Assembly: GCA_007827375.1 (NCBI GenBank)
Contig: VISH01000002.1
Span: 1,637,001-1,701,000 of the forward strand
Source of the DNA: Alteromonadaceae bacterium 2753L.S.0a.02
GTDB lineage: Bacteria > Pseudomonadota > Gammaproteobacteria > Pseudomonadales > Cellvibrionaceae
DNA length: 64,000 bases
Direction: 5' to 3'
Shown here: positions 51,699-60,114 of the stretch, piece after piece
Layout of the letters: the number at the start of each line of letters is the position of its first letter
Numbering within the stretch: position 1 is the first letter of the stretch
The notes under the pieces: model-generated
What the model saw: only the letters and a program-made list of their open reading frames with translations
Told to the model about the DNA's origin: nothing
Databases searched by the model: none
Program-made: the position numbers and the translations under genes

Positions 51699-54600
51699 AT
51701 GGCTTCTGATTTACTTGGCATTAGTATCAGTGGGTTGCGTGTTTCGCAGGCAGCACTCAGTACTACCGGGCACAATATTTCTAACGCGGGCGTCGATGGC
51801 TACAGCCGCCAGCGCGTTAATATTCAAACTAATCCGGCAACATTAACCGGGGCCGGCTATGTTGGTAATGGCGCTAATGTCGATTCCATCGAGCGTATTG
51901 TTAACAGCTTTGTAACTGAACAGCTAAGACAAGACAGCGCACTTTACAATGATCTGGATATTTACCATACCTATGTAAGCCAACTGGATAACCTGTTATC
52001 AGATAATTCAACGGGTTTGGCTTCTGGCCTGGAATCGTTTTTTTCGGCAATGCAAAATGGTTTGGATGACCCAACGTCGATTCCTGCTCGGCAATTGATT
52101 ATTAGCGAAGCCGAAAATCTCGCCGATCGTTTTAATACCTTATACGGACGATTTCAGTCAATCGAAAACAATGTTGAAGAGGCGCTAACATCGGCTGTTG
52201 CGCAAATCAATGCTCTCGTAAAAAACGTAGCAGAATTAAATCTGAAAATATCTGATGCAGTCGGCGTTGGGAATGGATCACAACCTAACGACCTACTCGA
52301 CCAGCGGGAAGAGGCTCTACGGAAACTGTCTGAACTAATATCTATTCAAACTTACAACGAAGGTAACGGCCAGATCAATGTCGTTTTTGGTTCCGGACAA
52401 AATCTGGTGGTGGGTTCTGAAGCGCGTCAGCTCTCGTTACAACCCAGTGTAGATAACGTTGCTAAACGGGATGTCGTCTTTGAAGGAAATGCTGCGGGCC
52501 AAGTGGTTACCGATTTAATCAGCGGCGGTGAAGTGGGCGGCTTGCTGAGATTTCGCGATTCTGCGATGAGTCATATTTATAATCAGTTTGGCCGCATCGC
52601 CATTGCAATGGCAGATACCTTTAACGAAGCGCATCAGCAGGGTCTCACCTTGGATGATCATTTCGGCGGCTTGTTTTTTTATGACGTAAACGATTCCTTG
52701 GTTGCCCAAAATCGAGTCATTGGAAACTCTAATAATACTGAGCCCAATGATCGCCATATGAGATTGAACATTGCTGATAGCGCGGCGATTACCGAAAGTG
52801 ACTACCACGTTGATATTGATTCTGGTGGTTTGTTTCGCATAGAACGTTTGAGTGATGGCGAACAGGTTGCCAGCGGGTTAATCCCGGGCAGCTTTCCATT
52901 TAGCGTGGAATTCGATGGTCTGGAACTGGTGTTTGAAGGTGGTTCTTTTCAGGATGGCGACCAATTTTTATTACAGCCTACACGCAGTGGCGGTAGGGAT
53001 TTTAAATCCGCACTGGTCAACGCAGAAAGCCTGGCTTTTGCAAGTCCGCTGGCGACCGACGCCAGTTTGAGTAATCAGGGCAGCGGGGTTATCTCTCCTG
53101 GCGAAGTATTGTCGTTGTATAACAGCGCGGGCGATACTTTACCGTTACTGGCAACTGCGGGTGAAATGAATCCGCCACTAGTGGTGCGTTTTAATTCACC
53201 GACAAGCTACGACATTCTTGATAACAGCGACCCTGGTAACCCTGTGCAATTAGAACCACCGATCCGCGATCAACGTTTTATCCCGGGGATAAGCAACCTG
53301 CTGTTTGGAACCGATCCTGGTGAGACACGGGTGAGTTCGAATGGTGAAATGACCGGCCTACCCGAAGGGCGTCAGCCAGCGCAACAGGCAGGGCTTATTT
53401 TAGCGTCGCCACCCGCAACCGTTCCTAATTTTGGGATCACTGATTTTAGTGCGACTGGCAATCAGTTTGCATTTGATGTGGTAGTAAGCGGTACACTTAA
53501 CGGCAGCAATGATGGAACCTTCACCGTTGCAGTGACCGGTCCAGCCATTGTCGATCAAAACACATTGATTAATGAGTTGAATGCACAGCTCACTGGTTCA
53601 GATATTACGGCCTATATTGCTAATAACGGTACGCTTGCGTTTCGCTTAAGCAGCCCGGGTTATGGAGATATCACGCTACAAAATTATAATGGCGACCCAG
53701 ATGGCAATGCTGATATTGCCCCAGCAGGCCAGGCCAACAATTTGTTGGGCTTTAATATAGAAGGCGCCAGTTTCACCACGGTAGGAAATGTGAATGGTGT
53801 GTCGGGTATCGGTTTCATGAACAATGGCTATCCGGCTGAAGCGATCACCATCACCATGCCGCCATTGACTGTCGGTGGAGCACCGCAAACACAAAGTATC
53901 TTCACTAGCTTGAATGCCAGCACACGGGAAATTGCCAGTGCGCTTAACAATGTTGAAGGCGTTTCAGCCAATGCCTTCAATTACATGGAAATATCCAATT
54001 TACAAATTACTGATAGCGCGCCTTTGCAGCTGAATTTAAATGGTGAAAATCTGGTCGAATACGAAACCGACGCTTTCGGAAGTTTGGTGGTTGCCGGTGA
54101 AGTACCCAATCCGCAAACCGACCCAGATGGCTTTAACGATTACATTGCGGAACAAATTAATAGTAATGCCAATCTTGGTGCGGCAGGTATATATGCCGTG
54201 GCCGGTCGCAATGCAACAACGGGGGCCTCTGAATTAAGAGTGTACTCAACAGAAGGCGATGACTTCCAATTGGCACTAACCGCTGCGGCGGGGCAATCTA
54301 TTAATGTGAGTGATGGCCGTAATCCCAATCTGACAGTCGCTGGCGTAGGCAACGGAGTCGCCAGTGCGATTGTGGTTGGGGGTCAAATGGATGTCACCCT
54401 TGCTGATGGCATAACGCTGTCAACATTTCCCCCGACAAGTATGATATTTGGAGATACCGGCGCGCCCGATTTTGCGAAATCCACCTATTTGGGAATACAG
54501 GCGGCTATTTCAGGTATTCCCACTACTGGCGATGTATTTACCTTAGATTTTAATAATGATGCTGCATCTGATAATCGTAATGCCTTACGAATGGTTAACC

Positions 54601-54881
54601 TGGCTAATTCGAAAACCTTGGATGGAGGTGTGGCAACCTATAGCGAAAGCTATGGAGCACTGGTCGAAGATGTGGGTATCGATACCGCTTCGGCAAAAAT
54701 CAATGCCGACGCCAGCGAACAAGTTTTACATCAAACCACCCAAATGCGTGCCTCCGTTTCAGGGGTGAACCTCGATGAGGAGGCGGCAAATCTCATCCGC
54801 TTCGAGCAAATGTATTCCGCTAACACGCAAGTTATTTCCGTAGCTCGAGACTTATTTGATCGCTTGATTAATGCGTTTTAG
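51699..54881 (+). CDS. flgK: Hook-filament junction protein 1 FlgK, enlarged (1060 aa)
   Basis: About twice the E. coli length (547 aa). D0/D1 ends are conserved: N-terminal G-I-S-I-S-G-L-R-V-S-Q-A-A-L and T-T-G-H-N-I-S-N-A-G-V-D-G-Y-S-R-Q-R; C-terminal S-G-V-N-L-D-E-E-A-A-N-L-I-R-F-E-Q-M-Y. The middle (about 577-914) has beta-rich, Asn/Gly/Thr-rich sequence that resembles the FlgE insert. The extra domains would project from the junction. Probably part of the flgF operon. Confidence 0.95.
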   Translation: MASDLLGISISGLRVSQAALSTTGHNISNAGVDGYSRQRVNIQTNPATLTGAGYVGNGANVDSIERIVNSFVTEQLRQDSALYNDLDIYHTYVSQLDNLLSDNSTGLASGLESFFSAMQNGLDDPTSIPARQLIISEAENLADRFNTLYGRFQSIENNVEEALTSAVAQINALVKNVAELNLKISDAVGVGNGSQPNDLLDQREEALRKLSELISIQTYNEGNGQINVVFGSGQNLVVGSEARQLSLQPSVDNVAKRDVVFEGNAAGQVVTDLISGGEVGGLLRFRDSAMSHIYNQFGRIAIAMADTFNEAHQQGLTLDDHFGGLFFYDVNDSLVAQNRVIGNSNNTEPNDRHMRLNIADSAAITESDYHVDIDSGGLFRIERLSDGEQVASGLIPGSFPFSVEFDGLELVFEGGSFQDGDQFLLQPTRSGGRDFKSALVNAESLAFASPLATDASLSNQGSGVISPGEVLSLYNSAGDTLPLLATAGEMNPPLVVRFNSPTSYDILDNSDPGNPVQLEPPIRDQRFIPGISNLLFGTDPGETRVSSNGEMTGLPEGRQPAQQAGLILASPPATVPNFGITDFSATGNQFAFDVVVSGTLNGSNDGTFTVAVTGPAIVDQNTLINELNAQLTGSDITAYIANNGTLAFRLSSPGYGDITLQNYNGDPDGNADIAPAGQANNLLGFNIEGASFTTVGNVNGVSGIGFMNNGYPAEAITITMPPLTVGGAPQTQSIFTSLNASTREIASALNNVEGVSANAFNYMEISNLQITDSAPLQLNLNGENLVEYETDAFGSLVVAGEVPNPQTDPDGFNDYIAEQINSNANLGAAGIYAVAGRNATTGASELRVYSTEGDDFQLALTAAAGQSINVSDGRNPNLTVAGVGNGVASAIVVGGQMDVTLADGITLSTFPPTSMIFGDTGAPDFAKSTYLGIQAAISGIPTTGDVFTLDFNNDAASDNRNALRMVNLANSKTLDGGVATYSESYGALVEDVGIDTASAKINADASEQVLHQTTQMRASVSGVNLDEEAANLIRFEQMYSANTQVISVARDLFDRLINAF

Positions 54882-54981
54882 TACTAAAATCACTTAATTG
54901 ATTTTCGTAGAACGCCGCTTGAGCGGTGTGCTCGAAGTCCCGAGAACGACCCTATACAAGCCGCAGTGTTTGTATTTGTCT

Positions 54982-54998
54982 TTGGCACAAAACCTGCA
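54982..54998 (+). promoter_or_regulatory. Sigma-54 promoter for flgL
   Basis: TTGGCACAAAACCTGCAA: -24 GG at 54984-54985 and -12 GC at 54996-54997, ten bases between. About 50 nt upstream of the flgL ATG, so flgL can be transcribed apart from flgK. Confidence 0.85.
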
Positions 54999-55048
54999 AA
55001 AATCCTACTGTTTTTATTTTCGCCAATAATCCAGCGGCTTGTTTTCAT

Positions 55049-56650
55049 ATGCGAATTTCCTCACTACAAATATTTAACATCGCCAATAAAGGTATCGCGG
55101 ATGCCAATGAAGCGATGATTCATACCCAAGAGCAATTGTCTACAGGGGTGAGGGTATTGAATCCATCGGATGACCCGGTGGCTTCAACAAAAATTATGCA
55201 ATTAAGCACCGATCTATCGAACATTCAGCAATATCGTAAAAATATCGATTTGGCCGAAAACAACCTGGTGCTTGAAGAATCAAATCTAAAAAGTATAAGT
55301 AATTTACTGCAACGTATTCAAGAGCTTGCGGTGCAGGCGGGTAACACCGCAACCCTATCAACCAATGAATATGCTGCGCTTGCCAGTGAAGTGGATGCTC
55401 GGTTGGATGAGTTGGTGAATTTGTTGAACAGCCAGAACTCCAACGGCGATTTCATTTTTGGGGGCTACAAAAGTAAAAATGCACCCTTTGTAGGTTCTGC
55501 GGCAACCGGATTCCGATATTTGGGTGATGAAGGGCAACAGTTTATTAAGGTCGCTAACAACACCACTATTCCCTCCAGTGATTCGGGAAAAGAAATATTT
55601 GTTGATGTGGCGAGCGCGAAAAATACCGTACACACCTACACAAGTGAAGCTAACCGTTCAGTGCCACCTATTGATGTTTCGGTAGGGCAGGTTATTGATC
55701 AGGAGCTTTTTGATGAGTTTTATCCAGAAGACATGGTGGTAACTTTTAACGCAGACAACCAGATTACTCCTGCAGCTAAAAATTACACCATTACGGAGCG
55801 TTCCACCGGACGTATCATTGTCGCCAATCAGCCCTATATTGAGGGCGATAATATCGACGTTAACGGCGTTCGATTTCGAATTATTGGTAATCCTGTATCT
55901 GGTGACCCGGCTGTACCTGCTACGCGCCTGTTTGGCGCTGATGGTGCAACGACGTTTGGGGTTGATTTTACCCCGCCAGCTGACCAAACCTTTGATATTC
56001 GCGTGGGCGGTCGTACAGAAACATTGGTACTTGACGGCCCTATAAATAATACGGGTGACCTTTCCAATATTCTAAACAGCGTTGGTAATGGCAATGCAGC
56101 AAAACTCGCTGCACTCGGTGTTACCGTAGATTCAACAGGGTTTAGAGTGCCTGCAGGTATTAATTTTAGTCTGCTTAATGGCAACGGAGTGGTTGATGGT
56201 GTGTTGGGACTAAATACCACTTCAGGCACTACGTCAGCTGACGGTATTATGGGCCGACCCGGCGATCGCGTATTTATTGACGCATCAAACAAACAGGACG
56301 TGCTTACCACGCTCGCACGATTTAGCACGGGAATGAAGGATTATGACGGCACCGAAGAAAGTCGCGAAATTCTCGAAGAAACAATCGCGTCCAGCATTGA
56401 TAACCTGAAAAATGCGCAAACCAGTATTCTCGATATTACCGCAAAATTAGGAGCGCGTTTTAACACTCTCGATAGCACCCGCGAATTACATCTCGATTCA
56501 GAAGTGGTGATGAAAGATGTTCTCGCAGAATTACGGGATGTCGATTACGCCGAAGCTGCAACCCGTCTCTCTGCGCAATCTATGATTCTTCAGGCTGCAC
56601 AATCGTCTTTTATTCGCGTTAGTCAGCTCAATTTATTTTCTCAGCTTTAA
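55049..56650 (+). CDS. flgL: Hook-filament junction protein 3 FlgL
   Basis: 533 aa, longer than the enteric form (about 317). N-terminal M-R-I-S-S-L-Q-I-F-N and L-S-T-G-V-R-V-L-N-P-S-D-D-P-V-A-S match FlgL; the C-terminal flagellin-like helix ends S-F-I-R-V-S-Q-L-N-L-F-S-Q-L. An insert of about 200 residues lies in the middle (about 200-430). The frame is open back to 54926, but the sigma-54 site lies there and the ATG at 55049 fits the family. Confidence 0.94.
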   Translation: MRISSLQIFNIANKGIADANEAMIHTQEQLSTGVRVLNPSDDPVASTKIMQLSTDLSNIQQYRKNIDLAENNLVLEESNLKSISNLLQRIQELAVQAGNTATLSTNEYAALASEVDARLDELVNLLNSQNSNGDFIFGGYKSKNAPFVGSAATGFRYLGDEGQQFIKVANNTTIPSSDSGKEIFVDVASAKNTVHTYTSEANRSVPPIDVSVGQVIDQELFDEFYPEDMVVTFNADNQITPAAKNYTITERSTGRIIVANQPYIEGDNIDVNGVRFRIIGNPVSGDPAVPATRLFGADGATTFGVDFTPPADQTFDIRVGGRTETLVLDGPINNTGDLSNILNSVGNGNAAKLAALGVTVDSTGFRVPAGINFSLLNGNGVVDGVLGLNTTSGTTSADGIMGRPGDRVFIDASNKQDVLTTLARFSTGMKDYDGTEESREILEETIASSIDNLKNAQTSILDITAKLGARFNTLDSTRELHLDSEVVMKDVLAELRDVDYAEAATRLSAQSMILQAAQSSFIRVSQLNLFSQL

Positions 56651-56806
56651 CTCTTATAGCGCATTCAACTGGTTGCAGTATGATCGATTGTGAAAAGGAA
56701 ATCAGGCGGCAAGATTCTTACCGCAACACAACAAAAATTGCCGCTTTTCGCAGTCACAAGATAAAAATATGCGACAAAATCAGCAAAATAATGGAAAAAA
56801 CTGAAT

Positions 56807-56824
56807 TGGCACAAGCGTTGCAAA
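56807..56824 (+). promoter_or_regulatory. Sigma-54 promoter for flagellin
   Basis: TTGGCACAAGCGTTGCAA: -24 GG at 56808-56809 and -12 GC at 56820-56821, ten bases between. It differs from the flgB site at one position. Predicted start near 56833, leaving a leader of about 94 nt. No sigma-28 site was seen in this gap. Confidence 0.9.
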
Positions 56825-56926
56825 TTTACAGTTGTATTTCTCTGCTGTTCCAGAAGCTGATAGGCAGAAAGAATTACTGCTATCACCCGAGCGGTAGATA
56901 GTGACTCATATTACAGGAGAAAGATT

Positions 56927-58663
56927 ATGCCTTTAGTTATTAACACCAATGTCTCTGCGCTGAATGCACAGCGGCAGCTTGTTAATTCCGGTAATGAAAT
57001 GAGTCAGGCTATGGAGCGACTTGCGTCTGGTAAACGAATAAATACTGCTCGTGATGATGCTGCAGGCTTGGCGATTTCAAACCGACAAACATCCCAGATA
57101 CGCGGGCTAAACCAAGCCATTAGAAATGCAAATGATGGTGTCTCTCTCATTCAAACAGCGGAAGGTGCTCTGGATGAGGTTACCAACATTTTACAGCGTA
57201 TGCGTGAGCTATCTATTCAATCTGCGAACGGAATTTATTCCGACGTTGATAGAGCGACACTGGATGCGGAAGCTCAACAGTTGAAAGCAGAAGTGGATCG
57301 TATTGCACAGAGCACCACATTTAATGGGCAGCCATTGTTAGATGGTAGTTTGAGTGATGTGGCGCTACAGGTCGGCTCTGAGGCTTATCAAACCATTGAC
57401 CTTTCCATTCAGGGCTTTAGCGCCAGTTCGCTAGGCAACAATTCCGGCGATTACGTTGGCGAGGCGCTTACAGCTTCAACGGCGGCGGGCGCGTTAACGC
57501 TGTTCCAAACCGTCGCCGCCAATGTTTTGGAAATTAATGATGTTGCTATCAGCAGCCTAACAGCAGCGACGTCTGTCAATGATGCCCTGGATATTATTAA
57601 TGGGGATCTGGATGGTAAAGGCGCAGAAGCTACCACACTGGTTTCTGTAGTGGCGGATACTGCCGGCAATGGCGTGTTGCCAGTCGGTACTAATTTTGAG
57701 TTCAGTTTGGTAGATGGTGATGGTAATCAACAGGATTACATTATAACCGACACTTCATCCATGGATGAACTGGTGGCTAAAATCAATGACTCAACCGCAG
57801 TCACCGCTAAATTGAATTCAGATGGCAAGCTGGTACTCACCGCGGAAAATGCGACTTTAATCAGTATTACCACTGATCAAACAGCAGCGACGGGTACAGT
57901 GGTGACCACCAGTTTTAGCTTGGTGTTAACCGATACCAGCAATGCCAATCGCGGAGTAAAACTAGAGGCAGGTACTGCAATGACGGGTACCATCCAGGAT
58001 AATCTTGGGTTGAACCTGCAGGATAACAACGAAAACTGGCTCGGCCTTACAGTAACTGCGACCGCCGCGATAAACGCGGGTGATTTGATAATTAACGGTG
58101 TCGAAATTGGCTCCATTGAAGCCGGCTCTGATGCAGCAGGCCAAGTGGATTTAACCATTGCCGCGATTAACGAATTTTCCGATGAAACCGGCGTAGTCGC
58201 CTACGAAGTTGCAACAGATCAAATCGGTTTACGCTCTGCCTCGCAAGAGCCTATTCAAATTAAATACGGCGACGGCGCTGCAAATAGCGGTGCGGATGTG
58301 CGTACCATTACGGGATTTCAGGAAATGAATTCCGCGGAAGGTACAGGTTCAGTAGCTGGAATTAAAATTGATACAGCCGCAGGTGCTCAAGCGGCGATTG
58401 ATGTAATTGATACGGCCTTAGAGCAAATTAACTCAACGCGTTCGGATCTTGGAGCTATTAACAATCGACTTGATTTTACCATGAGCAATCTGGCAAACGT
58501 TTCCGAAAAAACCTCGGCGGCACGTTCACGTATTGTCGATGCCGATTTTGCCAAGGAAACCTCAGAACTGAGCCGTGCGCAAGTATTGCAACAGGCCTCC
58601 CAAGCTATGTTGGCTCAGGCGAACGCGCAACCTCAGCAGGTGTTGCAGTTGCTGCAAGGTTAA
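56927..58663 (+). CDS. fliC: Flagellin
   Basis: 578 aa. Conserved N-terminal D0/D1 (I-N-T-N-V-S-A-L-N-A-Q-R, L-A-S-G-K-R-I-N, D-D-A-A-G-L-A-I) and C-terminal D1/D0 (R-S-D-L-G-A-I-N-N-R-L and L-Q-Q-A-S-Q-A-M-L-A-Q-A-N-A-Q-P-Q-Q-V-L). The central 280 residues are variable, Thr/Ser/Asp rich, with flagellin-IN type repeats (I-N-G-V-E-I-G-S). Such Ser/Thr-rich surfaces are common glycosylation targets, which is relevant to the neighbouring cluster. ACAGGAG before the ATG. Confidence 0.96.
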   Translation: MPLVINTNVSALNAQRQLVNSGNEMSQAMERLASGKRINTARDDAAGLAISNRQTSQIRGLNQAIRNANDGVSLIQTAEGALDEVTNILQRMRELSIQSANGIYSDVDRATLDAEAQQLKAEVDRIAQSTTFNGQPLLDGSLSDVALQVGSEAYQTIDLSIQGFSASSLGNNSGDYVGEALTASTAAGALTLFQTVAANVLEINDVAISSLTAATSVNDALDIINGDLDGKGAEATTLVSVVADTAGNGVLPVGTNFEFSLVDGDGNQQDYIITDTSSMDELVAKINDSTAVTAKLNSDGKLVLTAENATLISITTDQTAATGTVVTTSFSLVLTDTSNANRGVKLEAGTAMTGTIQDNLGLNLQDNNENWLGLTVTATAAINAGDLIINGVEIGSIEAGSDAAGQVDLTIAAINEFSDETGVVAYEVATDQIGLRSASQEPIQIKYGDGAANSGADVRTITGFQEMNSAEGTGSVAGIKIDTAAGAQAAIDVIDTALEQINSTRSDLGAINNRLDFTMSNLANVSEKTSAARSRIVDADFAKETSELSRAQVLQQASQAMLAQANAQPQQVLQLLQG

Positions 58664-58682
58664 CTAATCGTATCAAGAAGAG

Positions 58683-58707
58683 GCCGGTGCACATCACCGG
58701 CTTTTTT
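58683..58707 (+). terminator. Intrinsic terminator after flagellin
   Basis: Perfect 7-bp stem gccggtg / caccggc with a 5-nt loop followed by six Ts, 20 nt after the fliC stop. Confidence 0.92.
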
Positions 58708-58735
58708 GTTGAAAACTATAATTAATAAAAATAGT

Positions 58736-59506
58736 TTAAGGGGCGAAAAAGTGTTCTGGAAAACCCAATTTAGTCTCTTGTCCATTTGTTATCAGAAATT
58801 CGTAGGTATCCAGGTCTTCGCAGGTATCGACTTCAAGCCACTGGCGCTTGTGCAATTGACATACAACCGTTAATTTGTCGGTAATACACGCTTGTACAAA
58901 ATCTGTGAAGTAGGCGTTTCTTTGCATCTGGGCTTCCATTTTATCGAAGATGCCTATTATTTGACTGAACAAAGATGCTCGAATTTTAATTAGGCCGATA
59001 TACTGTGCCTGCGCATCTTCGTAACTTTTAAGTGGTTTACCAATCTCAGTTAAGCGATAGCCATCATCATATTTAAAAGATTCCGCATCTGTTAATGGGT
59101 CTTCCATCCGCAACTGCCACAGTTCGCGCCAGTGGCTATCAGCAGAAATAACAAACGGTTGGGGGTTATCAATAAGGGCTCGCAATACATCGGGAGTGTA
59201 TACGATATCGCCGTAACTGATAATTATATCTTCCGATTGAAACAGATCCCTAGCACACATCAGGGAATACAACATGTTGGTTGTCTGATAGTTGGGATTG
59301 TGAAAAGTCTCTAGGCCGTAATCCAAAAATGCATCTGCACAGTAGCCGGTTACCAAGGCGTTTTCTGTTATACCACAATGCGCAGCGGTACTAAGTTGGT
59401 ATTCCAACAGGGGCTTACCATTGAGGTGAACCAATGGTTTAGGACAATTTTTTGTATGTCGTCCTAACCGAGAGCCTTTACCTGCCGCTAAAATCAAAAA
59501 TATCAT
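58736..59506 (-). CDS. Nucleotidyltransferase, probable CTP:phosphoglutamine cytidylyltransferase (Cj1416-like)
   Basis: 256 aa with the sugar-nucleotidyltransferase fold: L-A-A-G-K-G-S-R-L-G (6-15), C-P-K-P-L (K23) and a metal-site Asp in S-Y-G-D. On sequence alone it could be a phosphocholine or sugar-phosphate cytidylyltransferase. Its neighbours, a C26 amidotransferase and a PEP-synthase-like kinase in 4-nt overlaps, match C. jejuni Cj1416-Cj1417-Cj1418, where this enzyme turns CTP and phosphoglutamine into CDP-L-glutamine. Its ATG overlaps the previous stop (ATGA). Substrate is inference from context. Confidence 0.78.
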   Translation of the reverse strand: MIFLILAAGKGSRLGRHTKNCPKPLVHLNGKPLLEYQLSTAAHCGITENALVTGYCADAFLDYGLETFHNPNYQTTNMLYSLMCARDLFQSEDIIISYGDIVYTPDVLRALIDNPQPFVISADSHWRELWQLRMEDPLTDAESFKYDDGYRLTEIGKPLKSYEDAQAQYIGLIKIRASLFSQIIGIFDKMEAQMQRNAYFTDFVQACITDKLTVVCQLHKRQWLEVDTCEDLDTYEFLITNGQETKLGFPEHFFAP

Positions 59507-60114
59507 AGGAATACACTTTGTAAAAACGTTATATCTTCATCTCGAAAAGGGCTTATACGCTCCGGGTGCCACATGATGCCGTAAATAGGTTGCTCGCGAT
59601 GTTTAATCGCTTTTACGATTGCTCGTTTATTATCATCAACGGCGGCTGTTGCTGTAACTTGAAATGGATTTGGTGCAGACGAGCTTCCCCAGTGGTGGTA
59701 GCTGTTCACAAGATGATTTTCACCGTGCCATATAATATGTTGATGTTGCGTAACCTGACCTTTTACAGGCTGCAAGCGTTGCCCCCAGAAATCCAGAAGC
59801 AATTGCATACCGCGGCAAATACCAAGTAAGGGTGTGTTATTTGCGAGTGCATGATGAATTAACTCTGTCTCCAAGGCGTCACGTTCTGGTGCATCGCCAC
59901 CGTATTGAACAAGGTCGTTTCCACCGCTTAAAACGAAACCAACAACAGGATTCTTGCTTAGAAGCTGCCAGGCGAGCTGGGTGTTATTGGGTAAAGTAAG
60001 CGGTAAATATCCGGCACAATTAAGCAAATTGAGAAGCTGTTGGTCGACGGCATCTCTACGTTCTGCTCCCTTGTGATGAATATCAACCCGTTGGGTAACA
60101 GCGATTATTTTCAT
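59503..60114 (-). CDS. Class I glutamine amidotransferase-like hydrolase (Cj1417-like)
   Basis: 203-aa peptidase C26/gamma-glutamyl hydrolase fold. Catalytic triad: Cys100 in G-I-C-R-G-M-Q, His183 and Glu185 in M-W-H-P-E-R. An oxyanion-type S-G-G-N-D lies near residue 63. Generic annotation would be gamma-glutamyl-GABA hydrolase. In the C. jejuni pathway the homologous Cj1417 hydrolyses CDP-L-glutamine to cytidine diphosphoramidate and glutamate. Length (about 200 aa) and the flanking genes fit that role. Coupled on both sides by ATGA overlaps. Confidence 0.8.
   Translation of the reverse strand: MKIIAVTQRVDIHHKGAERRDAVDQQLLNLLNCAGYLPLTLPNNTQLAWQLLSKNPVVGFVLSGGNDLVQYGGDAPERDALETELIHHALANNTPLLGICRGMQLLLDFWGQRLQPVKGQVTQHQHIIWHGENHLVNSYHHWGSSSAPNPFQVTATAAVDDNKRAIVKAIKHREQPIYGIMWHPERISPFRDEDITFLQSVFL

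Noticed and set aside
54926..55048. Extended N-terminus for FlgL
   Set aside because: The extra 41 residues have no family match and the region contains the sigma-54 promoter, so the ATG at 55049 is used.
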